DNA of 64,000 nt from MM2 sp035460165 (lineage in GTDB: Bacteria; Pseudomonadota; Gammaproteobacteria; Burkholderiales; Methylophilaceae): positions 62,001-126,000 of the forward strand of contig DATHWW010000023.1 of assembly GCA_035460165.1 (NCBI GenBank), written 5' to 3'. Of this stretch, positions 18,472 through 27,489 are shown in pieces. A program made the translations under genes and the position numbers. Below the pieces are notes generated by a model. It did not search any database. It was not told the DNA's origin and saw only the letters and a list, made by a program, of their open reading frames with translations. The stretch's first letter is position 1. Each line of letters opens with the position of its first letter.

Positions 18472-19217
18472 GCATCACCCGTATCGTATTCGGCTTTCAC
18501 GCGGTATTGAGCCGCATACGTCAGAACCCCGCCAGCGTGCAGGAGATCTGTGTCGACAAGACGCGCAAGGACGCTCGCATGCAGGATCTGCTGCAAATGG
18601 CTGAGCAAAAGGGCGTGCGCGTGATGCAGATGGACAAGGAGCGTCTCGATGGCCTCGCCGCTAACGGCCGACATCAGGGTGTATTGGCGCGCGTCGCGGA
18701 TACGCCGCTGCCGTACCAGGACATCCACGACATTCTCGAATCTGATCTCGCCGAACCGCCATTTTTCCTGATTCTGGACGGCGTGGAAGACCCGCACAAC
18801 CTCGGCGCCTGTCTGCGCGTCGCCGACGCAATGGGCGTGCACGCGGTGATCGCCCCCAAGGATCGCGCTGCCGGTCTGAATGCGACAGTGCGCAAGGTTG
18901 CCTGCGGCGCGGCGGAAACCGTGCCCTTCATCGCCGTGACCAATCTGGCGCGCACCCTGCGTGAACTGAAAGACGCCGGCGTTTGGCTAGTGGGCGCGGT
19001 GGCGGAGGCGGAGGATGACCTGTTTACTGCCAAATTCTCCGGCCCGATTGCAATGATCCTGGGTGCCGAGGGCACAGGCTTGCGCCGCCTGACCGCCGAA
19101 AACTGCGACCAACTGGTGCGCATCCCGATGTTCGGTACGGTGGAAAGCCTGAATGTGTCGGTCGCCAGTGGAATTTGCCTGTACGAAGCTCGGCGGCAGC
19201 GTAATCTCGTCGGTTGA
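18468..19217 (+). CDS. rlmB: 23S rRNA (guanosine-2'-O-)-methyltransferase RlmB
   Basis: 249 residues of the SPOUT (TrmH) family. An N-terminal substrate-binding domain (about 1-75, VFGFHAVLSRIRQNPASV) precedes the knot domain with LDGVEDPHNLGACLR (motif 1), ILGAEGTGLRRLT (motif 2) and IPMFGTVESLNVSVA (motif 3), which hold the catalytic and SAM-binding residues. RlmB methylates G2251 of 23S rRNA. The rnr-rlmB overlap is a well-known arrangement and supports the assignment. Confidence 0.95.
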   Translation: MSITRIVFGFHAVLSRIRQNPASVQEICVDKTRKDARMQDLLQMAEQKGVRVMQMDKERLDGLAANGRHQGVLARVADTPLPYQDIHDILESDLAEPPFFLILDGVEDPHNLGACLRVADAMGVHAVIAPKDRAAGLNATVRKVACGAAETVPFIAVTNLARTLRELKDAGVWLVGAVAEAEDDLFTAKFSGPIAMILGAEGTGLRRLTAENCDQLVRIPMFGTVESLNVSVASGICLYEARRQRNLVG

Positions 19218-19341
19218 TCCTGGAAGGCGAGGTTTGCGGCCTTGCCATCAAGCCTTTCCGTGATGTCAGTGCCCCATATTGAAGTGTCACGGCAATCCCC
19301 CGTGGCGGCATCTCTCGATTTGAGAGGAGACGGTTCAGCGC

Positions 19342-19365
19342 TTAAGTCCTATAAAATAGGCTTAA
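19342..19365. repeat. Near-palindrome upstream of ndk
   Basis: TTAAGTCCTAT at 19342-19352 and ATAGGCTTAA at 19356-19365 form an inverted repeat with one bulged T and an AAA loop. It lies in the 251-base gap before ndk, about 104 bases upstream of the start. It could be an operator or a weak hairpin; there is no adjacent T-run. Confidence 0.4.
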
Positions 19366-19468
19366 TGAAACGCTTTGGCGGGGTTGTTGTCTTTAATTTG
19401 CGGGTTTATTTCAGGCCGCCAAAATGCTATTCTTTCACGTTTTCATAAACTTAACTTTTGGAGTCAAA

Positions 19469-19894
19469 ATGGCTGTTGAACGCACCCTTTCCATCATCAA
19501 ACCCGATGCAGTTGCCAAGAACGTGATCGGCAAGATCTATTCGCGTTTTGAAGGCGCTGGCCTGAAGATCGTCGCTTCCCGCATGACGCATCTGTCCCAG
19601 GCTGAGGCTGAAGGTTTCTATGCCGTGCACCGTGAGCGCCCTTTCTTTGCCGACCTGGTGAAGTTCATGGTATCCGGCCCGGTGGTGATCCAGGTGCTGG
19701 AGGGCGAAAACGCTGTGCTGGCTCACCGCGACCTGATGGGCGCTACCGATCCGAAGAAGGCGGCTGCCGGTACCATCCGCGCCGACTTTGCGGAAAGCAT
19801 CGATGCTAACGCTGTGCACGGTTCCGATTCCGCTGAAAATGCAGCGATCGAAATCGCCTATTTCTTCCCCGCTTCGCAGGTGTATTCCCGCTAA
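19469..19894 (+). CDS. ndk: Nucleoside diphosphate kinase
   Basis: 141 residues from the ATG at 19469, with GGAG seven bases before it. AVERTLSIIKPDAVAKNVIG and the active-site NAVHGSDSAENA (phosphohistidine in HGSDS) are diagnostic. It balances NTP pools by moving the terminal phosphate from ATP. It is the first gene of the series ndk-rlmN-pilW-rodZ-ispG-hisS; its TAA overlaps the rlmN ATG by one base. Confidence 0.98.
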   Translation: MAVERTLSIIKPDAVAKNVIGKIYSRFEGAGLKIVASRMTHLSQAEAEGFYAVHRERPFFADLVKFMVSGPVVIQVLEGENAVLAHRDLMGATDPKKAAAGTIRADFAESIDANAVHGSDSAENAAIEIAYFFPASQVYSR

Positions 19895-21000
19895 TGTCGC
19901 TCGTCAATCTGCTCGATTACGATCAGCCGAAACTCGCCGCGTTCTTTACTGAGCTCGGCGAAAAGCCGTTCCGCGCCAAGCAGTTGATGCGCTGGATGCA
20001 TCATTTCGGTGTGACCGATTTCGAGCAGATGACGGACATTGCCCGGCCGCTGCGCGAGAAGCTCGCGACAGTGGCCGAAATTCGCCCGCCTGAAATCAAG
20101 GTGGAACAGGTTTCCGACGACGGTACGCGCAAATGGCTGGTCGATGTCGGCCCCAATAATGGCGTGGAAACCGTTTTCATTCCCGAGGACGACCGCGGTA
20201 CGCTGTGCATTTCCTCACAAGTCGGCTGTGCGCTGGAGTGTACGTTCTGCTCCACCGGCCGCCAGGGCTTCAATCGTAACCTCAAGGTTTCCGAGATCAT
20301 CGGGCAGTTGTGGCTTGCCAATAAATCCATACGCCAGGCTGACGGTTACGACATGCTGCCGCCCGGCGAACGCATTATCAGCAACGTCGTGATGATGGGC
20401 ATGGGCGAGCCTCTGGCCAATTACGACAACGTCGTGACGGCGATGCAAATCATGCTTGACGATTCGGCCTATGGCTTGAGCCGACGCCGTGTGACACTTT
20501 CGACCTCGGGTCTGGTGCCGGCGCTGGATCGCCTGAAGGAGGATTGCCCGGTGGCACTCGCCGTGTCGCTGCATGCACCCAACGATGCGTTGCGTGATGA
20601 GATCGTCCCGATCAACAAGAAGTACCCGCTCAAGGAGCTAATGGCCGCCTGTGTGCGTTATCTCGAAAAGGCGCCGCGCGATTTCGTGACCTTCGAGTAC
20701 GTGATGCTGGATGGCGTGAACGATACGGTTGAGCACGCCAAGCAATTGTTGCAAACGGTCAGGGGCGTGTCGTGTAAATTCAACCTGATTCCGTTCAATC
20801 CGTTCCCGGATAGCGGCTACGACACCTCCCGTCCGGATAATATCCGCCGTTTCCGCGACGTGCTGATGCAGGCCGGTTACATCGTGACCACGCGCAAGAC
20901 GCGTGGCGATGATATCGACGCGGCCTGCGGCCAGCTCGCCGGCAAGGTGGAAGACAAAACGCGTCGCACCCATAAGTTCACTCTCAAGGCCGTTGCATGA
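19894..21000 (+). CDS. rlmN: Dual-specificity 23S rRNA/tRNA adenine-C2 methyltransferase RlmN
   Basis: 368 residues. A radical-SAM cluster motif C112-x3-C116-x2-C119 (CALECTFC) sits in the barrel, and the N-terminal helical domain contains FRAKQLMRWMHH. The mechanism needs a further Cys pair; GMGEPLANYDN is the conserved SAM segment. RlmN methylates A2503 of 23S rRNA and A37 of several tRNAs. It overlaps pilW by four bases. Confidence 0.97.
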   Translation: MSLVNLLDYDQPKLAAFFTELGEKPFRAKQLMRWMHHFGVTDFEQMTDIARPLREKLATVAEIRPPEIKVEQVSDDGTRKWLVDVGPNNGVETVFIPEDDRGTLCISSQVGCALECTFCSTGRQGFNRNLKVSEIIGQLWLANKSIRQADGYDMLPPGERIISNVVMMGMGEPLANYDNVVTAMQIMLDDSAYGLSRRRVTLSTSGLVPALDRLKEDCPVALAVSLHAPNDALRDEIVPINKKYPLKELMAACVRYLEKAPRDFVTFEYVMLDGVNDTVEHAKQLLQTVRGVSCKFNLIPFNPFPDSGYDTSRPDNIRRFRDVLMQAGYIVTTRKTRGDDIDAACGQLAGKVEDKTRRTHKFTLKAVA

Positions 21001-21740
21001 AAAAATTACTCGTAATCATGATGGCCCTGGTTCTGGTTGCTTGCGGCACCACGGGGGGCAAAACCGGCGAAGATTCCAACAGCCGTCACCGTGCCAAATT
21101 GCATACCGAGCTCGCCTCCGCCTATTACTCGCAAGGGCAGATGGCCATTGCGCTGGAGGAATTCACCAAGGCTGTCGGGCTCGATTCTTCCTATGCGCCC
21201 GCATATACCGGGCTGGGACTGGTGCATGCGGCGCTGAAGCAGGATGCCAAGGCCGAGAGCAACTTCAAGCGCGCATTGCAGCTTGAACCCGAAAATTCCG
21301 AAGCGCACAATAATTACGGTACCTTTCTGTGCGTGCGCAATCGCGTGGATGAAGCCATTAGCGAGTTCATGACGGCGGTGAAGAATCCTTTGTACGCTTC
21401 TCCGGAATCGGCCTATCTCAATGCCGGTATCTGCGCGCTCAAGAAGAAAGACATCAGGAACGCCGAAACCTATTTCCAGAATGCATTGCGCGCCGAGCCC
21501 AATATGCGCGCGGCTTCTTATCAGCTTGCGCAACTGTATTTCAGCAAGGGTGAGCACCTGCAGGCGCGCGCGCATCTGGAGCAGGCGATGAAAAACATCG
21601 ACCCGACGCCGGAAATGCTGTGGCTGGGCGTCCGCAATGAACGTATTCTGGGCGGCAAGGATGCGGAAGCAAGTTATCGCCTGCTGCTGCGCAAAAAGTA
21701 CCCGAACTCCGACGAAACCAAAGCCATGTTGGCGGAATAA
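20997..21740 (+). CDS. pilW: Type IV pilus biogenesis/stability lipoprotein PilW (PilF)
   Basis: 247 residues. A lipoprotein signal ends in LVLVACGTT, with the acylated Cys near residue 16. The mature part is made of TPR repeats (AYYSQGQMAIALEEFTKAVGL, APAYTGLGLVHAALKQ, EAHNNYGTFLCVRN and others). PilW/PilF is the outer-membrane pilotin that places PilQ secretin multimers for type IV pili. Location between rlmN and rodZ is the standard place for this gene and supports the call. A pilus function also fits the PilL-like fragment at the left end of the window. Confidence 0.92.
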   Translation: MKKLLVIMMALVLVACGTTGGKTGEDSNSRHRAKLHTELASAYYSQGQMAIALEEFTKAVGLDSSYAPAYTGLGLVHAALKQDAKAESNFKRALQLEPENSEAHNNYGTFLCVRNRVDEAISEFMTAVKNPLYASPESAYLNAGICALKKKDIRNAETYFQNALRAEPNMRAASYQLAQLYFSKGEHLQARAHLEQAMKNIDPTPEMLWLGVRNERILGGKDAEASYRLLLRKKYPNSDETKAMLAE

Positions 21741-21779
21741 GCACCAAACCGGCCACAGGCGACAGATGCGATATTCAAG

Positions 21780-22649
21780 ATGACACAACAACCTGATCAA
21801 ACCGAGCACGCCGCACAATCGACGACCCCGGCTTCCAACTTGTCCTTGCAGGCCGTAGGCCACTTGCTGGTTGAAGCGCGGGAACAAATGGGCCTGAGTG
21901 TGGATGAGGTTGCTTCCCGCTTGCGTTTGATGCCGCGGCAGGTGCAAGCGCTCGAGTCAGGCAATGTCGATGCCTTGCCGGGTCCGGCGTTTGTGCGCGG
22001 GTTTTTGCGCAATTACGCCAAACTCTTGCAAATCGATGCCGAACCGTTGCTGGATGCCTGCCGTGCGCACGGTCCCGAGCTGTCCCCGAGCCAGATCAGC
22101 CTGCACTCGGAAAATATTCTGATCGCTGGCCGCGAGCGCAAGGGCTGGACGATCTACCTCGCGGTGATCGGGATTGTCATTCTGGCTCTCGTGGCCTGGT
22201 TTGCCTACATGGATTTTTCGAGTGAGAAAGCTGCTCCTTCGCAGCCGGTGCCCGCAGCGGTCCCACATGAGCTTCCGGATGCAACCATGGTTCCTCAGCC
22301 TGTCGAGATAGTGCCGTTAACTCCATCGCCGGAAAGTGCGCCGGCAGACTCTTCGGCGACTACGGCGCCACAAGGTGCGGCCGCTGAGCCGACGCCGGCC
22401 GCGGGAGCGAATCTGGCGAAATTGGTGCTGACCTCCTCTCAAACCAGCTGGGTCAGCGTGGTTGATCGCGATGGCAAGGAAATCTTCAGCAGAAATGTCG
22501 TATCGGGCAGCAGTGAAACCATTTCCGGAACGCCGCCTCTCAAGGTCGTCATTGGCAATGCCGCCGGCATGCAGCTGACCTTCAACGGCAGCGCGGTTGA
22601 CCTCGCGCCGCACATTCGTGCCAACATCGCGCGCCTGACTCTGGAGTAA
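21780..22649 (+). CDS. RodZ-like helix-turn-helix membrane protein
   Basis: 289 residues: a cytoplasmic HTH domain (about 20-95, VGHLLVEAREQMGLSVDEVA), one membrane helix (about 121-142, YLAVIGIVILALVAWFAYMD), a Pro/Ala-rich periplasmic linker and a C-terminal DUF4115 domain (SWVSVVDRDGKEIFS). The layout is that of RodZ, which links the MreB filament to the cell wall machinery and sets rod shape. Short basic region after the HTH is as expected. Position between pilW and ispG is typical. Confidence 0.88.
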   Translation: MTQQPDQTEHAAQSTTPASNLSLQAVGHLLVEAREQMGLSVDEVASRLRLMPRQVQALESGNVDALPGPAFVRGFLRNYAKLLQIDAEPLLDACRAHGPELSPSQISLHSENILIAGRERKGWTIYLAVIGIVILALVAWFAYMDFSSEKAAPSQPVPAAVPHELPDATMVPQPVEIVPLTPSPESAPADSSATTAPQGAAAEPTPAAGANLAKLVLTSSQTSWVSVVDRDGKEIFSRNVVSGSSETISGTPPLKVVIGNAAGMQLTFNGSAVDLAPHIRANIARLTLE

Positions 22650-22652
22650 GTA

Positions 22653-23927
22653 TTGATCGAACAGCATATTCATCGCCATAAGACTCGTTGCGTCAGGGTT
22701 GGTGACATCGCCGTCGGTGGCGATGTGCCGGTGGTCGTACAGTCGATGACGAATACCGATACCGCTGATGCGGAGGCAACGGCGCAACAGGTGTTCGAGT
22801 TGTGGCAAGCCGGTTCCGAAATGGTGCGCATTACCGTCAACTCGCCGGAAGCCGCGGCTCAGGTCGGTGCAATTCGTCGCAAGCTGGATGCCATGGGATG
22901 CTTCGTTCCGCTCATTGGCGACTTCCATTACAACGGCCACAAACTACTGGCGCAATATCCCGAATGCGCCGAGGCGCTTGCCAAATACCGCATTAACCCG
23001 GGCAACGTCGGCAAGGGTTCCAAGCGCGACGAACAGTTCGCCGCGATGATCGAAACCGCAATCCGGTACAACAAGCCGGTGCGTATCGGCGTCAATTGGG
23101 GCAGCCTGGATCAGGCGAAAATGGCACGCATGATGGACGAAAATGCCCAGCGTGCGCAGCCGTTGTCGGCCGAAGCGCTAATGCGCGAGGCATTGATCCA
23201 ATCCGCGCTGGAAAGCGCGCAGCAGGCCGAGGCGATCGGTCTGCCTGCCGATCGCATCATCATCTCCTGCAAGGTGAGCGACGTACAGGACTTGATCACG
23301 GTCTATCGTGAGCTCGCACGCCGTTGCGAATATCCTCTGCACTTGGGTTTGACCGAAGCGGGCATGGGCTCCAAGGGCATCGTGGCCTCCACGGCTGCGC
23401 TGTCGGTGCTGTTGCAGGAAGGCATAGGCGACACCATCCGCATCAGCCTGACACCCGAGCCGGGTGAATCGCGGACGCGCGAGGTCATCGTCGCGCAGGA
23501 AATCCTGCAAACCATGGGTATCCGCTCGTTCACGCCGCTGGTGACGGCTTGCCCGGGCTGCGGCCGCACGACATCAACGTTTTTCCAGGAATTGGCGCAG
23601 AAGATCCAGCGCTATTTGCGTGAGCAAATGCCTGCATGGCGCAACGAGTATCCCGGCGTGGAGACCATGAACGTGGCGGTAATGGGCTGCGTGGTCAACG
23701 GCCCGGGCGAATCCAAGCTGGCGAATATCGGCATCAGCCTGCCGGGAACCGGTGAAGTGCCGGTGGCGCCAGTATTCGTTGACGGCGAAAAAACAGTGAC
23801 GCTGAAAGGCGAGGCGATTGCCGAGGAGTTTCAGGCGATTGTCGAGAACTACGTGAAAACACATTATTCCGCCGGCGGCGCGCTGCGCCGCGAACAAAAA
23901 GTGATTCCGCTCAAAGCCGTGGGCTGA
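22653..23927 (+). CDS. ispG: 4-hydroxy-3-methylbut-2-enyl diphosphate synthase
   Basis: 424 residues. [4Fe-4S] ligands are C300, C303 (CPGCGRTT) and C346 (GCVVNGPGE). It catalyses the last-but-one step of the MEP isoprenoid pathway, using reduced ferredoxin or flavodoxin. The start is TTG at 22653, three bases after the rodZ stop, with GGAGTAAG overlapping the end of rodZ; the sequence IEQHIHRHKTRCVRVGDI then follows without an earlier ATG. A ferredoxin gene (fdxA) lies at 40.5 kb. Confidence 0.97.
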   Translation: MIEQHIHRHKTRCVRVGDIAVGGDVPVVVQSMTNTDTADAEATAQQVFELWQAGSEMVRITVNSPEAAAQVGAIRRKLDAMGCFVPLIGDFHYNGHKLLAQYPECAEALAKYRINPGNVGKGSKRDEQFAAMIETAIRYNKPVRIGVNWGSLDQAKMARMMDENAQRAQPLSAEALMREALIQSALESAQQAEAIGLPADRIIISCKVSDVQDLITVYRELARRCEYPLHLGLTEAGMGSKGIVASTAALSVLLQEGIGDTIRISLTPEPGESRTREVIVAQEILQTMGIRSFTPLVTACPGCGRTTSTFFQELAQKIQRYLREQMPAWRNEYPGVETMNVAVMGCVVNGPGESKLANIGISLPGTGEVPVAPVFVDGEKTVTLKGEAIAEEFQAIVENYVKTHYSAGGALRREQKVIPLKAVG

Positions 23928-23964
23928 GCAGTCACATACCAATAACAGAAGCAATAAAGAGAAC

Positions 23965-25224
23965 ATGAGCAAGACCATACAAGCCGTGCGCGGCATGAAC
24001 GATATCCTCCCGGCCGACGCAGCCTTGTGGGAGTTTTTCGAGGACACCGTGGCCGATTGGCTGCGTGCCTACGGCTATTCGCAGATTCGTACCCCCATCG
24101 TCGAAAGCACCGATCTTTTCGTGCGTTCCATCGGCGAGGTGACGGATATTGTCGAGAAGGAAATGTACAGTTTCGAAGACAGATTGAACGGCGAACAACT
24201 CACGCTGCGTCCGGAAGGCACTGCCTCCTGCGTGCGTGCGGTGGTGCAGCACAATCTGCTGTACAACGCTCCCCAGCGTTTGTGGTACAAGGGGCCGATG
24301 TTCCGCCACGAGCGTCCGCAAAAAGGTCGTTACCGTCAGTTCCATCAGGTCGGAGTCGAATCGCTGGGGTTTGCCGGACCGGATATGGATGCCGAGCATA
24401 TCGTCATGACGGCCAGATTGTGGAAGCTGCTCGGCCTGGACGATGTGGCGCTGGAAATCAACACTCTAGGTTCACCGGAGGCGCGGGCGCGCTATCGCAG
24501 CCGTCTGATCACCTATTTTGAAGGCCATGCCGATGTGCTGGACGACGATTCGACGCGCCGCCTTCACAGCAATCCGCTGCGCATCCTGGATTCGAAAAAT
24601 CCCGCGATGCAGGCCATCATCGAGGCCGCCCCAAAACTCGCAGAAGATCTCGACGACGAATCGCGCAAACACTTCGAGGATTTGCAGGAGATGCTGATCG
24701 CGGCAGGCGTTCCATTCCGCATCAATCCCCGTCTGGTGCGCGGGCTGGATTACTACAATGCGACGGTGTTCGAATGGGTAACTACCCACTTGGGCGCGCA
24801 AGGCACCGTCTGTGCCGGAGGTCGCTACGACAGCCTGATCGAACAGATCGGCGGCAAGCCGGCTCCGGCCTGCGGCTTTGCGATGGGCGTCGAACGCCTG
24901 CTGGCGCTGTTGCAAGAACAATCCTTCATGCCGCCAGCCCTGATGCCGGATGCCTATGTGCTCCATCTGGGCGAACAGGCCGATCGCATGGCGATTCCGG
25001 CAGCCGAGCAACTGCGCGACTCCGGCTTGAATGTAATACTGCATTGCGGCGGTGGCAGTTTCAAGTCGCAAATGAAAAAGGCCGATGCCAGCGGCGCGCG
25101 ATATGCGGTGATCATTGGCGACGATGAAGCCGCGGCAGGGGAGGTGAGTATCAAATCCCTGCGCGCAACCGGCGAGCAGACCCGAATGAACCTGGTGCAA
25201 GCGGCGGAATATCTGGCGGAATGA
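23965..25224 (+). CDS. hisS: Histidyl-tRNA synthetase
   Basis: 419 residues of class II aaRS type. Motif 2 is WYKGPMFRHERPQKGRYRQF; the histidine-specific segments LVRGLDYYNATVFEW and CAGGRYDSLIEQIGG follow, with motif 3 GFAMGVERLLAL. The C-terminal anticodon-binding domain covers about 325-419. It charges tRNA-His. The stop overlaps the ABC ATPase start by four bases, so the next two genes are co-transcribed with it. Confidence 0.98.
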   Translation: MSKTIQAVRGMNDILPADAALWEFFEDTVADWLRAYGYSQIRTPIVESTDLFVRSIGEVTDIVEKEMYSFEDRLNGEQLTLRPEGTASCVRAVVQHNLLYNAPQRLWYKGPMFRHERPQKGRYRQFHQVGVESLGFAGPDMDAEHIVMTARLWKLLGLDDVALEINTLGSPEARARYRSRLITYFEGHADVLDDDSTRRLHSNPLRILDSKNPAMQAIIEAAPKLAEDLDDESRKHFEDLQEMLIAAGVPFRINPRLVRGLDYYNATVFEWVTTHLGAQGTVCAGGRYDSLIEQIGGKPAPACGFAMGVERLLALLQEQSFMPPALMPDAYVLHLGEQADRMAIPAAEQLRDSGLNVILHCGGGSFKSQMKKADASGARYAVIIGDDEAAAGEVSIKSLRATGEQTRMNLVQAAEYLAE

Positions 25225-26054
25225 GCGACCTGCTGCGCATCGAGGGACTGACCGTCGCACCGGCTGCAAACCCGCAGCGCTTGTTGGTCGATAACGTCTC
25301 CTTTGCGCTGGCAGTAGGCAAAACAACCTGTATCGTCGGCGAGTCCGGCAGTGGTAAGAGTCTCAGTGCGTTGGCGGTGATGGGCTTGCTGCCTTCGGCG
25401 CTGCAACGCCAAGCCGGGCGCGTGATATTTCAGGGCAATGACTTGACCACATTCACTCCAGCACAAATGCGCAGTATTCGCGGCAAGCGCATCGGCATGA
25501 TTTTCCAGGAACCGATGACTTCGTTGAATCCGGTACTGAACATCGGCTATCAAATCGGTGAGAGCCTGGCCGTGCATCTCGGCCTCAGCGGCAAGGCGCT
25601 CAAGAGCAAGGTCGCTGCATTGCTGGAGCAGGTCGGGATTCCGGCCGCGCGTGCATCCAGTTATCCCGATGAACTTTCCGGCGGTCAGCGCCAGCGTGTG
25701 ATGATCGCCATGAGCATTGCGTGCGAGCCGGCCATGTTGATTGCTGATGAGCCGACGACCGCACTGGACGTGACGGTGCAGGCGCAGATATTGGCGTTGC
25801 TGGCGGAACTCAAACAGCGCATGAACATGGGCATGCTGTTCATCACCCACGACTTTGGCGTGGTCGCGGATATCGCAGACGATGTCGTCGTCATGTTCCG
25901 CGGCCAGGTCGTCGAGAGCGGTTCGGTGAGCGATGTCCTGGGTAACCCGCAGCATCCCTATACCCGCGCGTTGCTCGATTGCGTACCGGATGCGGAAGGT
26001 CGCAAGCCCCTCAAGCCTATCGATTACGCCTGGCTGAACGAGAGCGTGCAATGA
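25221..26054 (+). CDS. Oligopeptide-type ABC transporter ATPase (DppD/OppD-like)
   Basis: 277 residues. Walker A GESGSGKS at 40-47, signature LSGGQRQRV, Walker B MLIADEPTTALDVTVQ and switch histidine in LFITHDFGVV. The C-terminal NPQHPYTRALLDCVPD segment is the oligopeptide/dipeptide importer type. It would power uptake of a peptide, metal or similar small solute, but no permease or binding protein is nearby. The four-base overlaps with hisS and with the next ATPase bind it tightly into the housekeeping operon. Confidence 0.9.
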   Translation: MSDLLRIEGLTVAPAANPQRLLVDNVSFALAVGKTTCIVGESGSGKSLSALAVMGLLPSALQRQAGRVIFQGNDLTTFTPAQMRSIRGKRIGMIFQEPMTSLNPVLNIGYQIGESLAVHLGLSGKALKSKVAALLEQVGIPAARASSYPDELSGGQRQRVMIAMSIACEPAMLIADEPTTALDVTVQAQILALLAELKQRMNMGMLFITHDFGVVADIADDVVVMFRGQVVESGSVSDVLGNPQHPYTRALLDCVPDAEGRKPLKPIDYAWLNESVQ

Positions 26055-26854
26055 GCGATGTCATCCTGACGGCAACCGGCCTGAGCAAAACTTACAAGCA
26101 GCGCAGCGGCAAGTTCGGCTTTGGCTCCACGACGATCAAGGCGTTGGATGATGTCGCTGTTTCGGTGCAGCAGGGCCGTACGCTGGCCGTCGTCGGCGAG
26201 TCCGGCAGCGGCAAATCCACCCTGGCGCGTTGTCTGCTACAATTGCAGCCCCTCGATGCGGGCGAAGTGCACTTTGAAGGCCGTAATCTTGCTGGGCTGA
26301 ACGGCAGTGAACTGCGCGCCGCGCGACGTCATTTGCAGATGGTGTTTCAGGATCCGTTCGCATCGCTGAATCCGCGCATGAAAGTCGGTGACATCGTCGG
26401 CGAGGGATTGCTGATTCACAAGCTCGGCAATGCATCCGAGCGACGCGAGAGAGTGGTACGCATATTGCAGCGTGTCGGCCTCTCTGCTGCGGACATGGAA
26501 AAGTATCCGCATGAATTTTCCGGCGGACAGCGGCAGCGCATTGGCATCGCCCGTGCACTGGTACTGGAGCCGAAACTGGTGGTGTGCGACGAACCGGTGT
26601 CCGCGCTGGATGTTTCCATCCAGGCGCAGATACTCTTGCTGCTGAAGGAGTTGCAACAGGAAATGGGGCTCAGCTACCTTTTTATCAGCCACGATTTGCG
26701 CGTAGTGCGTCACATGGCCGATGAAATCGCGGTGATGCACCACGGGCGCGTCGTGGAGCAAGGTGACGTGGCGCGGATTTATGCCGAGCCGCAACAGGAA
26801 TATACGCGTAAGTTACTGAATTCAATACCCGGCCAACACCGTTTGGCGCATTAG
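26051..26854 (+). CDS. Oligopeptide-type ABC transporter ATPase (DppF/OppF-like)
   Basis: 267 residues from the ATG at 26051, which overlaps the previous stop by four bases. Walker A GESGSGKST, signature FSGGQRQRIGIARAL, Walker B VVCDEPVSALDVSIQ and LFISHDLRVVRHMAD are intact. Pairs of unlike ATPases are usual in the Dpp/Opp/Nik families. The pair resembles a split YejF. What they transport cannot be told from the window. Confidence 0.9.
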   Translation: MSDVILTATGLSKTYKQRSGKFGFGSTTIKALDDVAVSVQQGRTLAVVGESGSGKSTLARCLLQLQPLDAGEVHFEGRNLAGLNGSELRAARRHLQMVFQDPFASLNPRMKVGDIVGEGLLIHKLGNASERRERVVRILQRVGLSAADMEKYPHEFSGGQRQRIGIARALVLEPKLVVCDEPVSALDVSIQAQILLLLKELQQEMGLSYLFISHDLRVVRHMADEIAVMHHGRVVEQGDVARIYAEPQQEYTRKLLNSIPGQHRLAH

Positions 26855-26862
26855 GAAGAGAT

Positions 26863-27489
26863 ATGGCATACGATCTGGAAGAACAGGAACAACTGGACGA
26901 ACTCAAGGCGTGGTGGAAACGCTACGGCAACATGGTGACATGGGGTCTGATTGCCGTGCTCGCGGTTTTTGCGGCATTCCAAGGCTGGAAATACTACCAG
27001 CGTAGCCAGGCATTGCAGGCCTCGGTTCAGTACGAGGCGCTGGCGAAGTTGAGCGTGAAGGATATCAAGGATATCCGCGCCACTTCCGGCCAGATCATCG
27101 ATAAGCATGCGGGCACGCCGTACGCTGGCCGTGCCGCACTGATCGCCGCCAAGGCGAACTATGCGAACAACGATGCCAAGAGCGCCAAGGCGCAACTGGA
27201 ATGGGCGATGGCTAATGCCAAGGAAGAGTCCATACGCTCGATTGCCCAATTGCAACTGGCAGCGATTCAGTTCGAAGAGAAGGCATACGATGCCGCGTTG
27301 AAGACGCTGGATGCAAAGCATGAAGCCGCATTCGACGGCCTGGTCGCCGATCTCAAGGGCGATATCTACACGGCACAAGGCAAGAAGGCCGAAGCGAAAA
27401 TCGCTTATACAGAGGCACTGACCAAACTGCAAGCTGATGGCCGCCTGCGCGGTTACACCCAGCACAAACTTGACGCATTGGGCAGCTAA
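26863..27489 (+). CDS. YfgM-like tetratricopeptide membrane protein
   Basis: 208 residues: a short acidic cytoplasmic start (AYDLEEQEQLDELKAWWKRY), one membrane helix (about 24-42, VTWGLIAVLAVFAAFQGWKYY) and a periplasmic TPR-like part (Tpr_21). YfgM works with the SecYEG/PpiD chaperone network in E. coli. Placement right before bamB and der is conserved across beta- and gammaproteobacteria. Its stop and the bamB ATG overlap by one base. Confidence 0.92.
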   Translation: MAYDLEEQEQLDELKAWWKRYGNMVTWGLIAVLAVFAAFQGWKYYQRSQALQASVQYEALAKLSVKDIKDIRATSGQIIDKHAGTPYAGRAALIAAKANYANNDAKSAKAQLEWAMANAKEESIRSIAQLQLAAIQFEEKAYDAALKTLDAKHEAAFDGLVADLKGDIYTAQGKKAEAKIAYTEALTKLQADGRLRGYTQHKLDALGS

